DNA from: Symbiodinium natans
Lineage: Eukaryota > Sar > Dinophyceae > Suessiales > Symbiodiniaceae
Direction of reading: 5' to 3'
Length of the DNA: 64,000 nt
Assembly (NCBI GenBank): GCA_905221605.1
Contig: CAJNDS010002101.1
Span: forward strand, 253,001-317,000
The notes under the pieces were generated by a model. It did not search any database. It saw nothing but the letters and a program-made list of their open reading frames with translations, and had not been told where the DNA came from. Below are positions 11,301-24,685 of the stretch, one piece after another; position 1 is the stretch's first letter; each line of letters opens with the position of its first letter. The position numbers were made by a program, and so were the translations under genes.

Positions 11301-14300
11301 ACTCACCCTAAACCCGACCCTAAACTCTAAAGGGTTTGTTAGGGTTCAGGGGTGTTGTTGGCCTGGCTTCCGCTTCAGCTTTCTTTCTTTCGTTTCAGGG
11401 TTTTGGATTGGGGAGCGAGGGTTTAGGGTTTAGGGTTTAGCGCTTAGGGGTTCACGGGTGGTGACATCGGCCGGGATCGAGGCCCAAAATCCTAAACCTA
11501 TGATCCCAACACCCTAAGCCCCTAAACCCCTAAACCCCTAAACCCCTAAACCCCTAAACCCCTAAACCCCTGAACCCTGAACCCTAAACCCTAAACCCTA
11601 AACCCTAAACCCTAAACCAACCAGAACCACGCAACGGCACCTCGAAGATGCCCGTGGCCTCCTTGACGTCCCTAAGGCCGGTCTGATGCCTCCCACTTTA
11701 GGGTTTAGGGTTTAGGGTTTGGGGTTTAGGGTTTGGGGTTTAGGGTTTGGGGTTTAGGGTTTGGGGTTAGTGTTTGGGGTTTAGGGTTTAGGGTTACTTT
11801 GGGGTCTTGTGGGGCCTTTTGGGTGGCTTGAGGGACTGCAGAGGTGAGGGTTTAGGGTTTAGGGTTTAGGGTTTGGGGCTTAGGGTTTAGGGTTTAGGGT
11901 TTAGCGTTTATATAAGGTGAGGGTTGAGGGACTTTGGCGACTTTAGGAGCTTGTGTGAGGAAGGTGTTGCCATGTATTCCGGAATATGACCCTCTTAAAC
12001 CCAAGAAAGGGAAAGCCTTAACCCTAAACCCTAAACCCTATTCAAACCCTAGAAGGTTCTGGGGCTTCGGGGGCTTTAGGGTTTTGGGCCCGAGGCGCCC
12101 CGGAAGTCCCGAAACGCTTCATCCCACGGCCCAGCTGCACGGAAACGCCAAGCCCACGGTTTAGATTTTAGGGTTTAGGGTTTAGGGATTAGTCTTTAGG
12201 GTAACACTTGCCCTAACCCCTGAACACTTCACCTATAATCACCAGGACCCCTTGCCTGCCGGCCAAGACCATCGTCCTCAGCTGCAGCACTTTGAGAGTT
12301 TAGGAGTTCAGGGTTTCAGGCGGTTTGTGATGCGATCGTTAGGGTTTCGAGGCTCAGGGGTTTTAAGGGTTCAAGGTTTTAGGGGTGTACTACTATTTGC
12401 TTAAGAACCCACACCCCATATAGGGGGTTCTATTTTTTAGGAGTCCTTCAGCACATAGTAGATTAGAACCCTCAACCCTAAACCGCAGAGAACCCAGAAG
12501 AAGCAAATGGGAGGCTGTGGAGGAGTGGTTGGGTGGGGGTGTAAGGGCCCCAGAACCCCATTAGACCCATGAACGCCCAAACAGGGACTAAATAAGGTTT
12601 AGGGTTTAGGGTTTAGGCTCAAGGGTTAAGGGTCTAGGGCTAAGAAAACATGTTCTTAGAGCCATGAACCCCCCCAACAGAACACCCAAGCAAGGACGAA
12701 ATGACACCAAATGGTCCTGACCCGTGCTCCTAAGGGCAGGGGGCACATGGGATTCCAGTGTTTAGGGTTCAGTTTAGGGTTTAGGGTTTAGGGTTTAGGG
12801 TTTAGGGTTTAGGGTTGAGGGTTGAGGGTTGAGGGTTGAGGGTTTAGGGTTTAGGGTTTAGGGTTTAGGGTTTAGGGTTTAGGGTTAGGATTTATTTAGT
12901 TTAGGGCGACCCACGTAAGAGCATCTCCGAGGTGCTCCGCCCGCTTGAACAGCACCAGCGCGCGGAGCCCGCGGTTCTCGGCCTTGCCAGCCACCTGCAA
13001 GGCCTGCGGTAGGGTTTGGGGTTTAGGGTTTAGGGCTAGGGTTTCGGGTTTAGGGCTAGGGTTTAGGGTTTAAGACTTATGTTTAGGGTTGAGGGTTCAG
13101 GGTTTAGGACTAGGTTCAGGGTTTAGGGTTTCGCACTAGGGTGTAGGGTTTCGGGTTTAGGGGCTTGGGGGTTTGGGGGTTTGGGTTTAGGGGTTTCGGG
13201 GTTTCGGGGTTTGGGGTTGGGGGGTTCAGGCTTTGGGGGTTTAGGGTTTGGGCGTTTAGGGCTTAGGGTTTCTGAGGTTTAGTGAGTTGGGTTTAGGACT
13301 TGGGGCTTTGGGGTGTCGGGTCTTGGTGTTGAGGTCTTTGTCGAGGTATACCTGAAGAATCCCCAGCCTTGCTTTCGGGCTCGCGGTATAGGGTTCAAGG
13401 CTGCGGAGCTCGGTATCTCAGGACTCTTGATACGGGGTCGGGGTCTAGTAATCTGATAACGGGCATTGGGACACTATAACCTGAAGTGCTTTGGGTGCAC
13501 TAAGATCGGACCCTAAACCCTAAACCCTAAAACCCAAAAACTAAATGCCCAGGCAATATGGCCTTTGAAGGCACTCGCCTGCAGGTCTTCCCTTGTTCTG
13601 GTGGCCCTGAGTCTGCTAGCTCCTTGCTGTAAACAGGGCAAGCAATCCAGAATCGGACCATTTCCCAGAGCAGCACAAGCTGTGTCTCGCAGCAAGCGGT
13701 GCGAAGTGCTGCGAAGGTCCGGCAAGTACAGTTGCAGTGGAGGGCAACAGCTGTCGCCCCAGTTTGGAGAGGCACCCTCGTTCGCAGAAGGTTGTGTAGG
13801 ATTTAGGGTTGAAGGTGCAGGAGTTAGGGGTATTTGTAAGTGCATGTAAAGGTCTTCGGCCAAAGCCCTAATTAAAGCCCTACTTGATATTCTGCTGTTC
13901 GCTTAAGAACCCCCCCCAAAAAAAAAAATCATATGACGATGCCTCAAAATTATGGTGGTCCTTGTTGCAAGGCGGCCCCTTTTCTTTAGGGTACCCAAGA
14001 AGGGACCACAATTGGGAGAACAGACCATGTCGGGACTATTCTGTTTGCGTGTTCTTAAACAAATAGTGTACTTCCTGCTTCCCAGATCTTCCAAAACCTC
14101 TTAATCAAGGAATCTACCCTAATTCAAAATAGTGACCCTTAGTAGAATTAAGGAATATTCCTTAACCCTAAACCCTAATTAAGGGGTTTTGAGAAAGATC
14201 TGGGCTCAAGCTCGGGGTCCGCCCCGCCTCGTTCACAGTTCGAACTGCCCGATCCGTGAAGGGCTTCATGGCTTTGTCCTGCTCAGAAAGGGGTCGTTCT

Positions 14301-17300
14301 TCGTGGATTTTGTGGCTCTTCCGGATTCTTCAAGCCTAAACCCTAAACCCTAAACCCCAAACCTAGGGGGTGAGGAGTACTAGCTGAGGCCGAATCGATG
14401 CTTCTCGAGCAAAAGAAATGACAGGGACTGCCATCGGCCCTCATCGCAAGTCAAGAAAGTTTAGGGTTTAGGGTTTAGGGTTTAGGGTTTAGGGTTTAGG
14501 GTTTAGGGTTTAGGGTTTAGGGTTTAGGGTTTAGGGTTTAGGGTTTAGGGTTTAGGGTTTTAGGGTTTAGGGTTTAGGGTGAAAAGGCTTGTGAATGCTG
14601 AAAACAACCACCTGGGGGGTTTACGAAAGCAATGGAGCCCCAATCTAGACCCCCAAACAGTAGGATTCCCTTATAATGAGGACCCCAATAAGGTACGCCT
14701 ATTTTCGGAAACTCCCACTTCACCAAGGAGCCATGCTAATTCACTTGTAACCCCCAGATACGTCTACCACAGTCAGAAATAGCCATTTGAAGTTCAACAG
14801 GCTGCTATTTCAATTGTGCGTGGGCCTACTGCCGGACATTCTTCTGGGGATGTCCGAACATAGGGACACCGTCTTTGGGGAGTTCGTATGGCAAGGACTA
14901 TCGTGTTTTAAGGATGTTATAGAGGAGCCCCTGTCTTGGGGACTTGCCTCTCTAGGCCCTCAACCTCGACGTCGTCAGCAAAAAGCCGTCGGTTTCTAGG
15001 GGTTTCCGGTTTCGGGCTTTAGAGTTTCGGGCTTTAGGGTTTAGGGAGTTTGGGGCTTAGGGTTTAGGGTTTAGGGCTTAGGGCTTAGGGAACCCAAGTC
15101 CCAAACCTCACGGGGGTCTCTGGGGGGGGGGGGGGGGGGCGGGGGTGTCCGAGAGGCTTTGGCAGCGCAAATGTGACATAGTGTTATAGGCCCAAAGAGC
15201 CCAATATTGCTTAATTAAGGAATATTCCTTAAATCATATAGGGAATCATATAGGGATCCTTAATATGATTTAAGGTATATTCCTTAATTAAGCAATATTG
15301 GGCTCTTTGGGGGGTTCTTACGGGGGGGGGGGGGGGGGGTTTCGAGGCGGTAAGTAACCCAAGTGTCCCTAATATTCTTCCCCGCTACTCCCTAAGGCTC
15401 CCTCAGCTTCCCCAGGGTTCCCCAGGTACCTACCCCCCCATGAACCCCCTCCCTTAAGGACCCTACAAAAGTGGCCTAAACACTCACTCGACCCTGAGCC
15501 CTAAAACCCCTAAAGCCCCTAAAGCCCTATGGCCCTAAACACCCAAAAACCATCAAACCCCAAAAACCCCGAAGAAAGACCCTGAAAAAAAAAACCTAAA
15601 AATGCCCAACTTGCCCCCTAAAGCCCTAAACCTTGAGCAAAAAACCCTAAGAAACCCTAAAAAACCCTAAGAAACCCTGACAAAATGGCCTTAAAACCCT
15701 GAGCTTCGCGGGCCTCGGGCTTCTCGAGGACCTTGGCCCCCCAAAAAAGCCTTAAAAAACCCTATACCCTAAACCCTAAACCGTGCCCTGAAAAATGCCC
15801 TTTAACCCTGAGCTTGGTGAGCTTCGCGGGCCTCGGGCTTCTCGAGGACCTTGGTGTTCAGGAGCTGGGCTTGCAGCAGCAAGGCGTCGATCTGCACCCT
15901 GCGGCAGCGGAGTTTCTGGGTTTAGGGTTTAGGGTTTAGGGTTTAGGGTTTAAGGCTAGGGTTTAGGGTTTAGGGCTAGAATCAAGAGTAACCTAGGAAT
16001 CAAAAAGGTGCACTTGTTGGCTTAAAGGGGCTTGCCAGGGGAACCAGGGAACAAGGGCTTACTCGGGTCCTAGTTCCTGTTGAGGGTTCAGGGTTCAGGG
16101 TTCAGGGTTCAGGGTTTAGGGTTTAGGGTTTAGGGTGGTTGTTGGGGTTTCAAGGTTTAGGGCTTACGTACCGTCTTAAGTCTTAAAGGTTTAGGGCTTT
16201 AAGGTTTATAGTGTTTGACCCTAAACCCTAAACCCTAAACCCTAAACCCTAAACCCTAAACCCTAAACCGAGGGTTTAGGGTTCCGGGCTTCAGGGCTTA
16301 GGGTTTGGGGTCTAGGGTCTCGTCTAGGGTGTAAAGCTTAGGGCCGAAAACCCAAGCCCTAAACCCTAAACCCTAAACCCTAAACCCTAAACCCTAAACC
16401 CTTAAGGAATATACCACAAGTCAGAATAGTGACCCGTAGTATATACTAGGGTCTGTTGTTTAATTGAGGGGTTTTGGAAGATCTGGGTTAGACCCAGCTA
16501 AACCCGCAGCCCCTTCGAGGGATTTTGGGTTTGTGGGTTGGTGCTTTGGGGTTTGAGCTTCTCTGTTGCGCTGGATCGGTCTAGGCGTTGAGGGTCCAAC
16601 TACGAGACCCAGGAGTAACCCAGGAATGAAAAGGGTACCCCTTTGGGGTTTAAGGGGATTATGAGGGAACCACAATCCAAAAAAAAAGAAATACAGGCCT
16701 ACTCCGGATCCTAGATTCTGGGGGTTTGAGGGTTCAGAGGTTAGGGGGTTAGGGTTCCCTAAACCCTAAACCCTAAACCCTAAACCCTAAACCCTAAGGG
16801 CATCAGGGTCTAGTCGGTCTGGAGGTTCAAGGGTTTAGATGGGGGTTTAGGGTTTCGGGGTTTCGGAGCTCAGGGGCTCATCTGCTCTGCCGACATATAC
16901 GTGGCCTTCGTCCCCTACTTTGGAGTAAACCCTGGGAGTAGGGTTTAGGGTTTAGGGTTTAGGGTTTAGGGTTTAGGGTTTAGGGTTAGGGTTTAGTTCC
17001 CCTCTCTTCCGCCATCTGAATCCCTGCTTGACCCCCATGGACGACAATGGAATCACGACCTCTTCAGGGTAGGAAAAACGTGCTTTGGAGGAGGTGTGTG
17101 TGTGTTGTCACCATCCCTGTCGAAGGCCCAACCCTAGGAGAGCGAAGGAAGCCTCTGCGGCCACATAGGCATTCACCCTAGACCCTAAACCCAAAACCCT
17201 AAACCCTGAACCCTAAACCCTAAACCCCAAACCCTAAACCCTAAACCCTATCAGTGAAGACCGGCTCCGAAAGGGAGCGCAATCGATTTGAACACCTTGG

Positions 17301-19943
17301 GTCTCACCCTGGCCGCGCATTGTGCGCGCCGTGCTTCCGGGACCTCACTGACACGGGCAACTGCTTGTAGGCCGACTTAAGGTCAAAGCTCTTTTGCCGG
17401 CAGAGCCGGGGGACCATCCGCATTGCATCCAGGCATGCCAGGGAGTGCTGCGGCTTAGGGTTTAGGGTTTAGGGTTTAGGGTTTAGGGTTTAGGGTTTAG
17501 GGTTTAGGGTTTAGGGTTTAGGGTTTAGGGTTTAGGGTAACCCCAAACTTTTCAAAGGCCCTGAGCCAACCCTAGCAACACAAGCCCCGCGCCTCGGATT
17601 GCGATCCTTCTTTCCGAGGTCGTGCGACTCCTGGACATACTTATTAACCAATTAAAACCCTAAACCCTAAACCCTAAACCCTAAACCCTAAACCCTAAAT
17701 AACTAGAACCGTACCTATAACCCACTTATAAGCCCCTGAAGTGCTCTAGTATGGTTATGAATTGGGTTACAAGTCACCAGTTATAATTGGCTAACAAGTA
17801 CCATGAACCTTGAAGTCGCTCTAGGGATTAAGACTCGGACCCCTAAGGATGTAAACCCTAAAGGTTCCCCTTCGTATACTCCCCACATGGCACATACGAC
17901 CTTAAGGATCTTTAACATGTCTCCCCCCAAAGCCCAAGGATACAACCTTCAGGGTCCAAGGCATAATCCCAAGAGCTCTAGGGGCGGAAGGCGCCAAGCA
18001 TCCCAAGAGAAACTGCACCGGGTTGAAAAAAAGGGTGCAAGATGGGAGGTCTTAGGGCATTCTAGGGTTTAGGGTTGGGCTGTTCCTCCCCCTTACAGGG
18101 ATTCTAGTACCCCCTCTTATGATCCCCATTCAGGACTGTTAGTATAAGGGGAACATCCCCAAGTTTTGGGGGTTTTAGTGTTTTGGGTTTTAAAAGGCCG
18201 TGCAGCCAGAGCTACCTTCAAGAGCGATCTGGGAACCAGTCCCTTGAACCCGCCCAGATCTTCCAAAATCCCGTAAGTCGGGAATATACCCTAGTTTGAC
18301 ATTCACTTGCAGTCACCGAGCGAGATCAAGGCAAGGCGAACTGCAGCTGACTCCTGCGCCAACAACGCTGACAGAGGCCAACTGTCCATACTGCACACGC
18401 CGTCTAAGCCAGGCCAGGCCTGGGTGGATCTTGTCTGCGGGAGCGCCGGCATACTCAAGTTGGCACGAAGTTGTTTGCTGGCCTTGCGCACAATCGCCCA
18501 CGCAGCCAGCTTTGCCGTCGGATACAGGACCGTTTCCTTGGCAAACGCTCATGCACAAAAATACTTAATGGATCCTTCGTAAAAAATGATGGCATATTAG
18601 CGGCATATTCCCAACACTAAGGGGTTTTGGAAGATCTGGGCTTAACCCTTAATCCCTAGCGGTGGCCACAGCGTACTCAGGGTTAAGGGTTTAGGGCTGC
18701 GGCTTTCGGGTTTAGGGCTGACATTTTTCCAGTTGGTCAAGCCCTTTTTACCATCAAACCCAAACCCTAAATCCCTCAATCCCTAAACCCTACACCCTAA
18801 ACCCTAAGTCCCTAAACCCCTAAACCCTAAACCCCAAACGGCCCCCATGCCAGTCCTTAGCCAGGCGCTCCGCCTCCTCGAAGTTGTCATCCTGGAGGCT
18901 CGCTGCGGGCGGGGAGGCGGGGCTGTGGGTTTAGGGGTTTAGGGTTTGGGGTTTGGGGTTTGGGGTTTGGGGTTTGGGGTTTGGGGTTTGGGGTTTAGGG
19001 TTTAGGGTTTAGGGTTTAGGGTTTAGGGTTTAGGGTTTAGGGTTTAGGGTTTAGGGTTTCGGGTTTCGGGGCTGGGGTTTGGGGGTTCAGGGGTGCGGGT
19101 TTGGATTTTGAGGGTTTGGGCATTGAGGTTCTCGGGTGGTTCTGCGCAGAGGAGCCAGACCACTACAGCATGCTTGTGGGTCTATGCTCGTGGCGGCAGA
19201 TCTTGATGTGGCGTTGCTGTGTCTGAGACATAGTAAGGGACCAGTAAGGATTCAGGGTTCAGAGGGTTTAGGGTTACGGTTCAGGGGTCAGGGGTTGGGT
19301 GCCAGGAACCTAGGTGTTGAGGGGTGTCCCTCCTTTTTCAGACCCACTCCCGGTCTCCGTGGGTCATTGCTACCCCGCCCCCTTTTTGGGCACTTAGACA
19401 ACAAGCGTCATGACCCCCAAACCAAAACCCAAAAACCTCCTAAACCCAAGACCCCGAACGACCATTAAGCCGAAATCCCGACACCTCCCCCCTAAACCCT
19501 AAACCCTAAACCCCAAACCAAAGAAGGGATGGGCACCTTGATGTGCAGGTTGGCGAGCTGCATCATGGCGTTGGCCTGGCAGGCAGCTGACATGGTCTTC
19601 ACGGCTCAAGGTTGAACGGTGTAATGGGTACCGGGTATAGGGTTTAGGGTTTAGGGCTAGGGTTTAGGGTTTAGGGTTTAGGGTTTTAGGGTTTAGGGTT
19701 TCGGGTTTAGGGTCCTAAGCCCTGAGCCTATAGCACAAAACTTCTTCGGCTTAATGGGTACCGGGTTGAGGGGTTTTAGGGTTTAGGGTTTAGGGTTTAG
19801 GGCTGCACCCCCCAAAACCCAGAAGTCGGGTGTGGAGAGGATCGGCCCTCGGGTTGAAGGGTTTACTAGATCCCGGATAAGCCCTAAACTCCCTAAACCC
19901 TAACCTTTTCAAACCCTAAACCCTAAACCCTAAACCCTAAGCC

Positions 19944-19975
<32 letters not shown>

Positions 19976-22900
19976 ACCCTAAACCCTAAACCCTAAACCC
20001 GAATTCAAAGGGGTACACCGGGCACATGTTTTCGGCGAATATGACGTTTTAAAGGAACCTGGCCCCGAAAAAATGGGAATGAGAGCCTACTCTGGGTCCT
20101 ATGTAGTACGTACCACTTGAAGGCAAGATTGTCATTAGGAAGGCAGTTGAGAAAGGGCCATAAGGTTTAGTATTTAGGGTTGAAAGCCGCAATGTTTATG
20201 GCTTAGAGCCTCGGGTTTTTGGGTTTTCCGGGTTTTAGGGCATTAGGGCTTGGGGTTTCGGGCCTTAGGTTTTGGGTTTCTGGCCTTAGGGATGTAGGGC
20301 CTTAGGGTTTTGGGCTTAGGGCCTTAGGGTTGTGAGGGTTTAGGGTTCGGGGCTTAGGGCTTAGGGCTTAGGGGGGTTTAGGGTTTAGGGTTTAGGGTTC
20401 AGGGTTCAGGGTTTAGGGTTTAGGGTGTAGGGGGAGCATCCCAAGCCCGACTCTGGCGGCCTCCATGCTCAGGTCGTGCAGAGATCTGAGCACCTGTCTC
20501 AACACCCAACACCCTGTAGCTCTAAACCCTACACCCTAAACCCTAAACCCTAAACCCTAGGCCCTGAGCCCTAAGCCCTAAACCCAAAGCCCTAAGCCCG
20601 AAGCCGCACCTGTCTCGTCACCCTGTAGCCCTAAACTCTAAACCCTAAACCCTAAAGCCTAAACCTAAACCCTAAGCCCTAAGCCCTAATTAGCCCTAAA
20701 CCCTAAAGCCCTAAAGCCCTAAATCCTAAACCCTTAACTCTAAAGCTCAAACCTAAACCAACCAACCACTACGCAACACTCCGGCATATAAGTGTGTGTG
20801 TGTGTGTGCGTATACCTATATGTAAATACATTTTACATGTGTAACAGTCAGGTGCCTGCGTGGGCCAAGCAGCCCTTCAGTCCGGGTATATAGCTTCAGG
20901 CAAAACCTCAACCGCTAAACCCCAGCGGCTGCAATTTGGAGGTTTACCCTAAACCCTAAAGCCTAAACCCAAAACCCGAAACCCTAAACCCCGAGGCACC
21001 GCCAGCCGCTCTTCCGCGCACTCCAAGGCAGCATCCAGGTCGCCCATCTGACTACCTGGGACGTCGCTTGCACAGGGTTTCGGCTGGCAAGGGTTTAGGG
21101 TTTAGGGTTTAGGGTTTAGGGTTTAGGGTCTAGGGTTTAGGGTTTAGGGTTTAGCGTCTAGGGTTTAGGGTTTGGGGTTTAGGGTTTAGGGTTTGGGGTT
21201 TGGAGTTTGGGGTTTAGGGTTTGGGTTTTGGGGTTTTGAGGTTCAGGGCTTTGGGGCGTTCCTGCCTCAAGGGCGAACGCGTTTTGGGATGTAGCTGCGG
21301 CTGAGGATGGCGAGTGCTCACAGCCAAGGTAACTCATTGACTCATTCTTGGTTGTGCTTTAAACCCTTGAACTCCTTGAACAATTACTTTCTGAACAGGC
21401 TCGCTTTTAAACATATTTATGAACAGGTTCACTTCTAAGGAAAGAAGGGACACGAAAAATTATCCCCAAGCACAACCCAGCATTGAACTCTCCAACATAT
21501 GCTCTCATGAAACCCTTGCCCTAAACCCTAAACCCTGAATCCTAAATTCCTCTTAAGCCAAGGGGAACAATTGTGGCAAAACAAATCCCAGGGGCCTGCC
21601 TGGAAAATCCTAGACCTTCCCTGAGCCAAAATTAGAAGGGAATCCTACTATTTGGGGGTTTGATCTTGGGGGTCCCATATTTTCGGAAACCCCAAATGGC
21701 GCCTATTCCCAAGGCCAGAAAAAACCCTGAACCCTAAATCCTCAATCCACTAGGGAAACATTAGGCGCATATATCCCAAGGACATGCCCAGGGACAAAAC
21801 CTCAACCTTGAACACCGAATGTCGATCCCTGTGACTACCGCCCAAAACCCATACACAGGCCTTGCAGGCCCTATCCCCAAAAAGCTCTGCGCATGGATGT
21901 CTAGAGGACATCCGACGCGAATTCTTTAGGCTTCGTTTGGCTTGCTGCCAGAAGACAGGCTACTCCATGTACGGCTTGCATAAGTTGAAAAAACTTCATA
22001 CTTGCTGCCCGCCAATCGCCTTTGGCGTTGGCTCCAGCGACCTTGCGACGGGAACCGAGACATCATCCACATGCAGCCAAGTTGAAACATCAACTTCCGT
22101 GTAACTGTAGCCTTTCCGTTCAAGCCATGCTACTTCCGCTTTCTGCGAATTGCCCAACCCCTCGGATGCCTGCAGGAACTCACGGTCTTTCGCGGGTAGC
22201 CATGTCAAAAAAAGCCGATCCACTTCACGCGACCGGGGCGACGAGCTGTCCCAGCGAGGCTCATTGGAAAGCTCATTCAGGCCGGCTTCCACGGCATCCT
22301 TGAACTGCTGCGACTTCATGAAACCTTTGCGCCGGCTGTTCACTTCCTCCCTTCGGAGGTGCTCAGCGCCCGCAGTGTCAAAGCTGGAAACTTTGCCTTG
22401 CCCTGTGAGACCTTCGAAGAAAAACACCTGCAGCTCGGCATCGTGCTTCACGGCTGTCTCAATGTTCGCCTCAGTTCGTCCATCAACCACCCGAGGCAAT
22501 TCGGTTCCACAACGCTACACACATGTAAATGTTTCACACATGTACCGGTACCCCGTGTCAATGCACATGTTCAAAAGACAAGATGTAGAGACGGGAAGCA
22601 AGAAAGAGGACGACACACAGCTCAGTCGGAGAGCAACATGGTCTAAGGCTCCGTGTGCTTTTACAAAGTCGTTGTTGGCTGGCTAAGGATGGTATCGGAA
22701 TTCGTAGGGTTTAGGGTTTAGGGTTTAGGGTTTAGGGTTTAGGGTTTAGGGTTTAGGGTTTAGGGTTTAGGGTTTAGGGGCTCTTTGTGTAGGTTTGGGC
22801 GTCATTAGACCGTAAATGACTAGCAGGATGATATGCAGGGCATGAACTTGACTGATGCAAAGGTGTGTATAGGATGATGGGTTGTACAGTGCAGCTCATT

Positions 22901-24648
22901 GGAGCGGCTAGATCGAAGGGTGTCTATGGTGTTGAATCCGGGGCCGATACCAGGGTAGAAGGGCTTAGATCAGGAGATGGCTTGATGAGCGAAAACACAA
23001 GTTTCCGTTGGGTATGGGGCCGTCTAGGGTATACTTCAAGGTGTCATTATTGGTTTTGGATACATTCATTGTGCATAAAACAGGAAGCCGGGAAGTCCCG
23101 ATCCTCAGACCCCGACGTCCTGAACCTGGGGCCGAGTGCAAGAATAGGGGGCATAGCACCCTAAACCCTAAGCCCTAACCCCTAAACCCCAAACCCTAAA
23201 TCCGCTTACAGTAAAGATCCATGCTGGTTGTCAAGCACCAAGGGGCGATCCAGTGGCTCCACCATCGGCACCCCCACTTCTTCTGCTCACCATAGAGCGG
23301 CACGCACCAGCATTTGCCTTCCAGGCGTTCCTCAGGTGGGATCTCGTCGTGGCAACCGAAGTGCTCCGTGCCGTCTGGCAGAAAGACCACGGCGGCACTC
23401 ACTTCACCTTGCCGAGCGCCAGCTACCAAGGAGTCCCAGGCAGACTCATATTTCCCCGGCCAGGAGGCGACGCACTCCCGGCCGGGCTCCCTGCAGACCA
23501 TGCCCTTGAAAACGATGCTGCGGTTCAGGACCTGCTCCGCAGCAAAGGCCCGTTCCCTTTTGAGCGCTCTGCGCTCCTTTTTGGTCAGTCCAATTTTCTT
23601 CTGACGCGTGGAGCACTGAACCCAGAGGACGAACGCGGGGCAGCAGCAGGAGAGGGGCCAGATGATGAGGGAGCTCCACCAGTAGCCGAGCAGGGAGTGC
23701 CTATACCCCCCTTAGAACCTTAATGAATTTTAATATCCTCTTGAACTGTATATAAAAATTAAAAATAATTCCCAAGGGGGTTATAGGTGCTGGACAGTCA
23801 TCCCAAGCAAGGCCGCGAAGCCCAAACCCATGTAGAGGAGCGTGAGGCGCCCGTAGCACTGAATCCAAGGGCCGAAATGAAACTGTTCAAAATCACTCTC
23901 ACGCGCCCCCTGCGCCCCCTCGCCTCCGCAGGGGAGGTAAAAGAAGAGGCTGAGGCCGCAGCAGCAGCAGAGAGCGAAGCCGGCCACAGGCGATGCCGAT
24001 CACGCTGCCAAAGGGGATGGTGAGACGGACCAGGTTTTTGCAAAGTTCTCTTTTTCCGTCTTCGTTTCTGAGAGCTCGGGCCTCGGCCTGGGCCTCTGCC
24101 TTGCGGCGCTCCTCGTTGGCCTTCCGGCGCGCGGCCGCGCACGCGGCGCCATGGGCCTCCGTTGCGTCCCTTGCCTTTGCTTCCGCGCTGAGGGGCCCGA
24201 AGTGCTCCGACACCCGCAGATCATCCAACGTGTCCTCGCAGCAGCGGCCCTCCACTTGCGGAGCCTCCCGCAGACGGACCACCGCATCCACGCTGGGGAG
24301 CAAAAGGCTGCGGCGCGGGTAGAGGACCTGCCACCTGTCTTCACCAAGCCGCACCTCAACGGGCGCCTTCACGTCATTGGTGATGGACCATGCTGGGCCA
24401 GTGTTGTCACTCAGATACCGGGCGGCCATGGGCAGGGCCAGCTGCCGAAGAACCCCTGCAAGGCTTGGCTCCACGAACACAGAAAGGCTGCTTTCCACAG
24501 TGGATCACTCACATAACCCGCGCAACACGCGCAACGGGGTGAAGGATCAAAAAAAAAATAAGCATCAAAAAAAAAAATAACCCCAAGGGATCAAAAAAAA
24601 ATAAATAAACATCAAAAAAAAAATAACCAATTTTCTCTTGGAATACAG

Positions 24649-24685
<37 letters not shown>

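Larger units (their letters stand above)
13010..15820. other. Intron content between 13.0 and 15.8 kb
   Basis: Decayed TTTAGGG (13010-13320), a unique segment (13550-13810), MITE pieces, a long pure TTTAGGG array (14458-14580), unique sequence 14590-15000, poly-G tracts (15121-15141, 15321-15340) around a family A MITE, and a partial exon copy at 15701. Confidence 0.6.

Noticed and set aside
14930-15000. LFADDV on the minus strand as an RT motif C
   Set aside because: The six-residue match has no conserved context on either side and the frame closes at once.
22865-23164. 99-codon plus-strand frame in the membrane-protein gene intron
   Set aside because: Composition like random sequence, no splice sites, and opposite strand to the surrounding exons.
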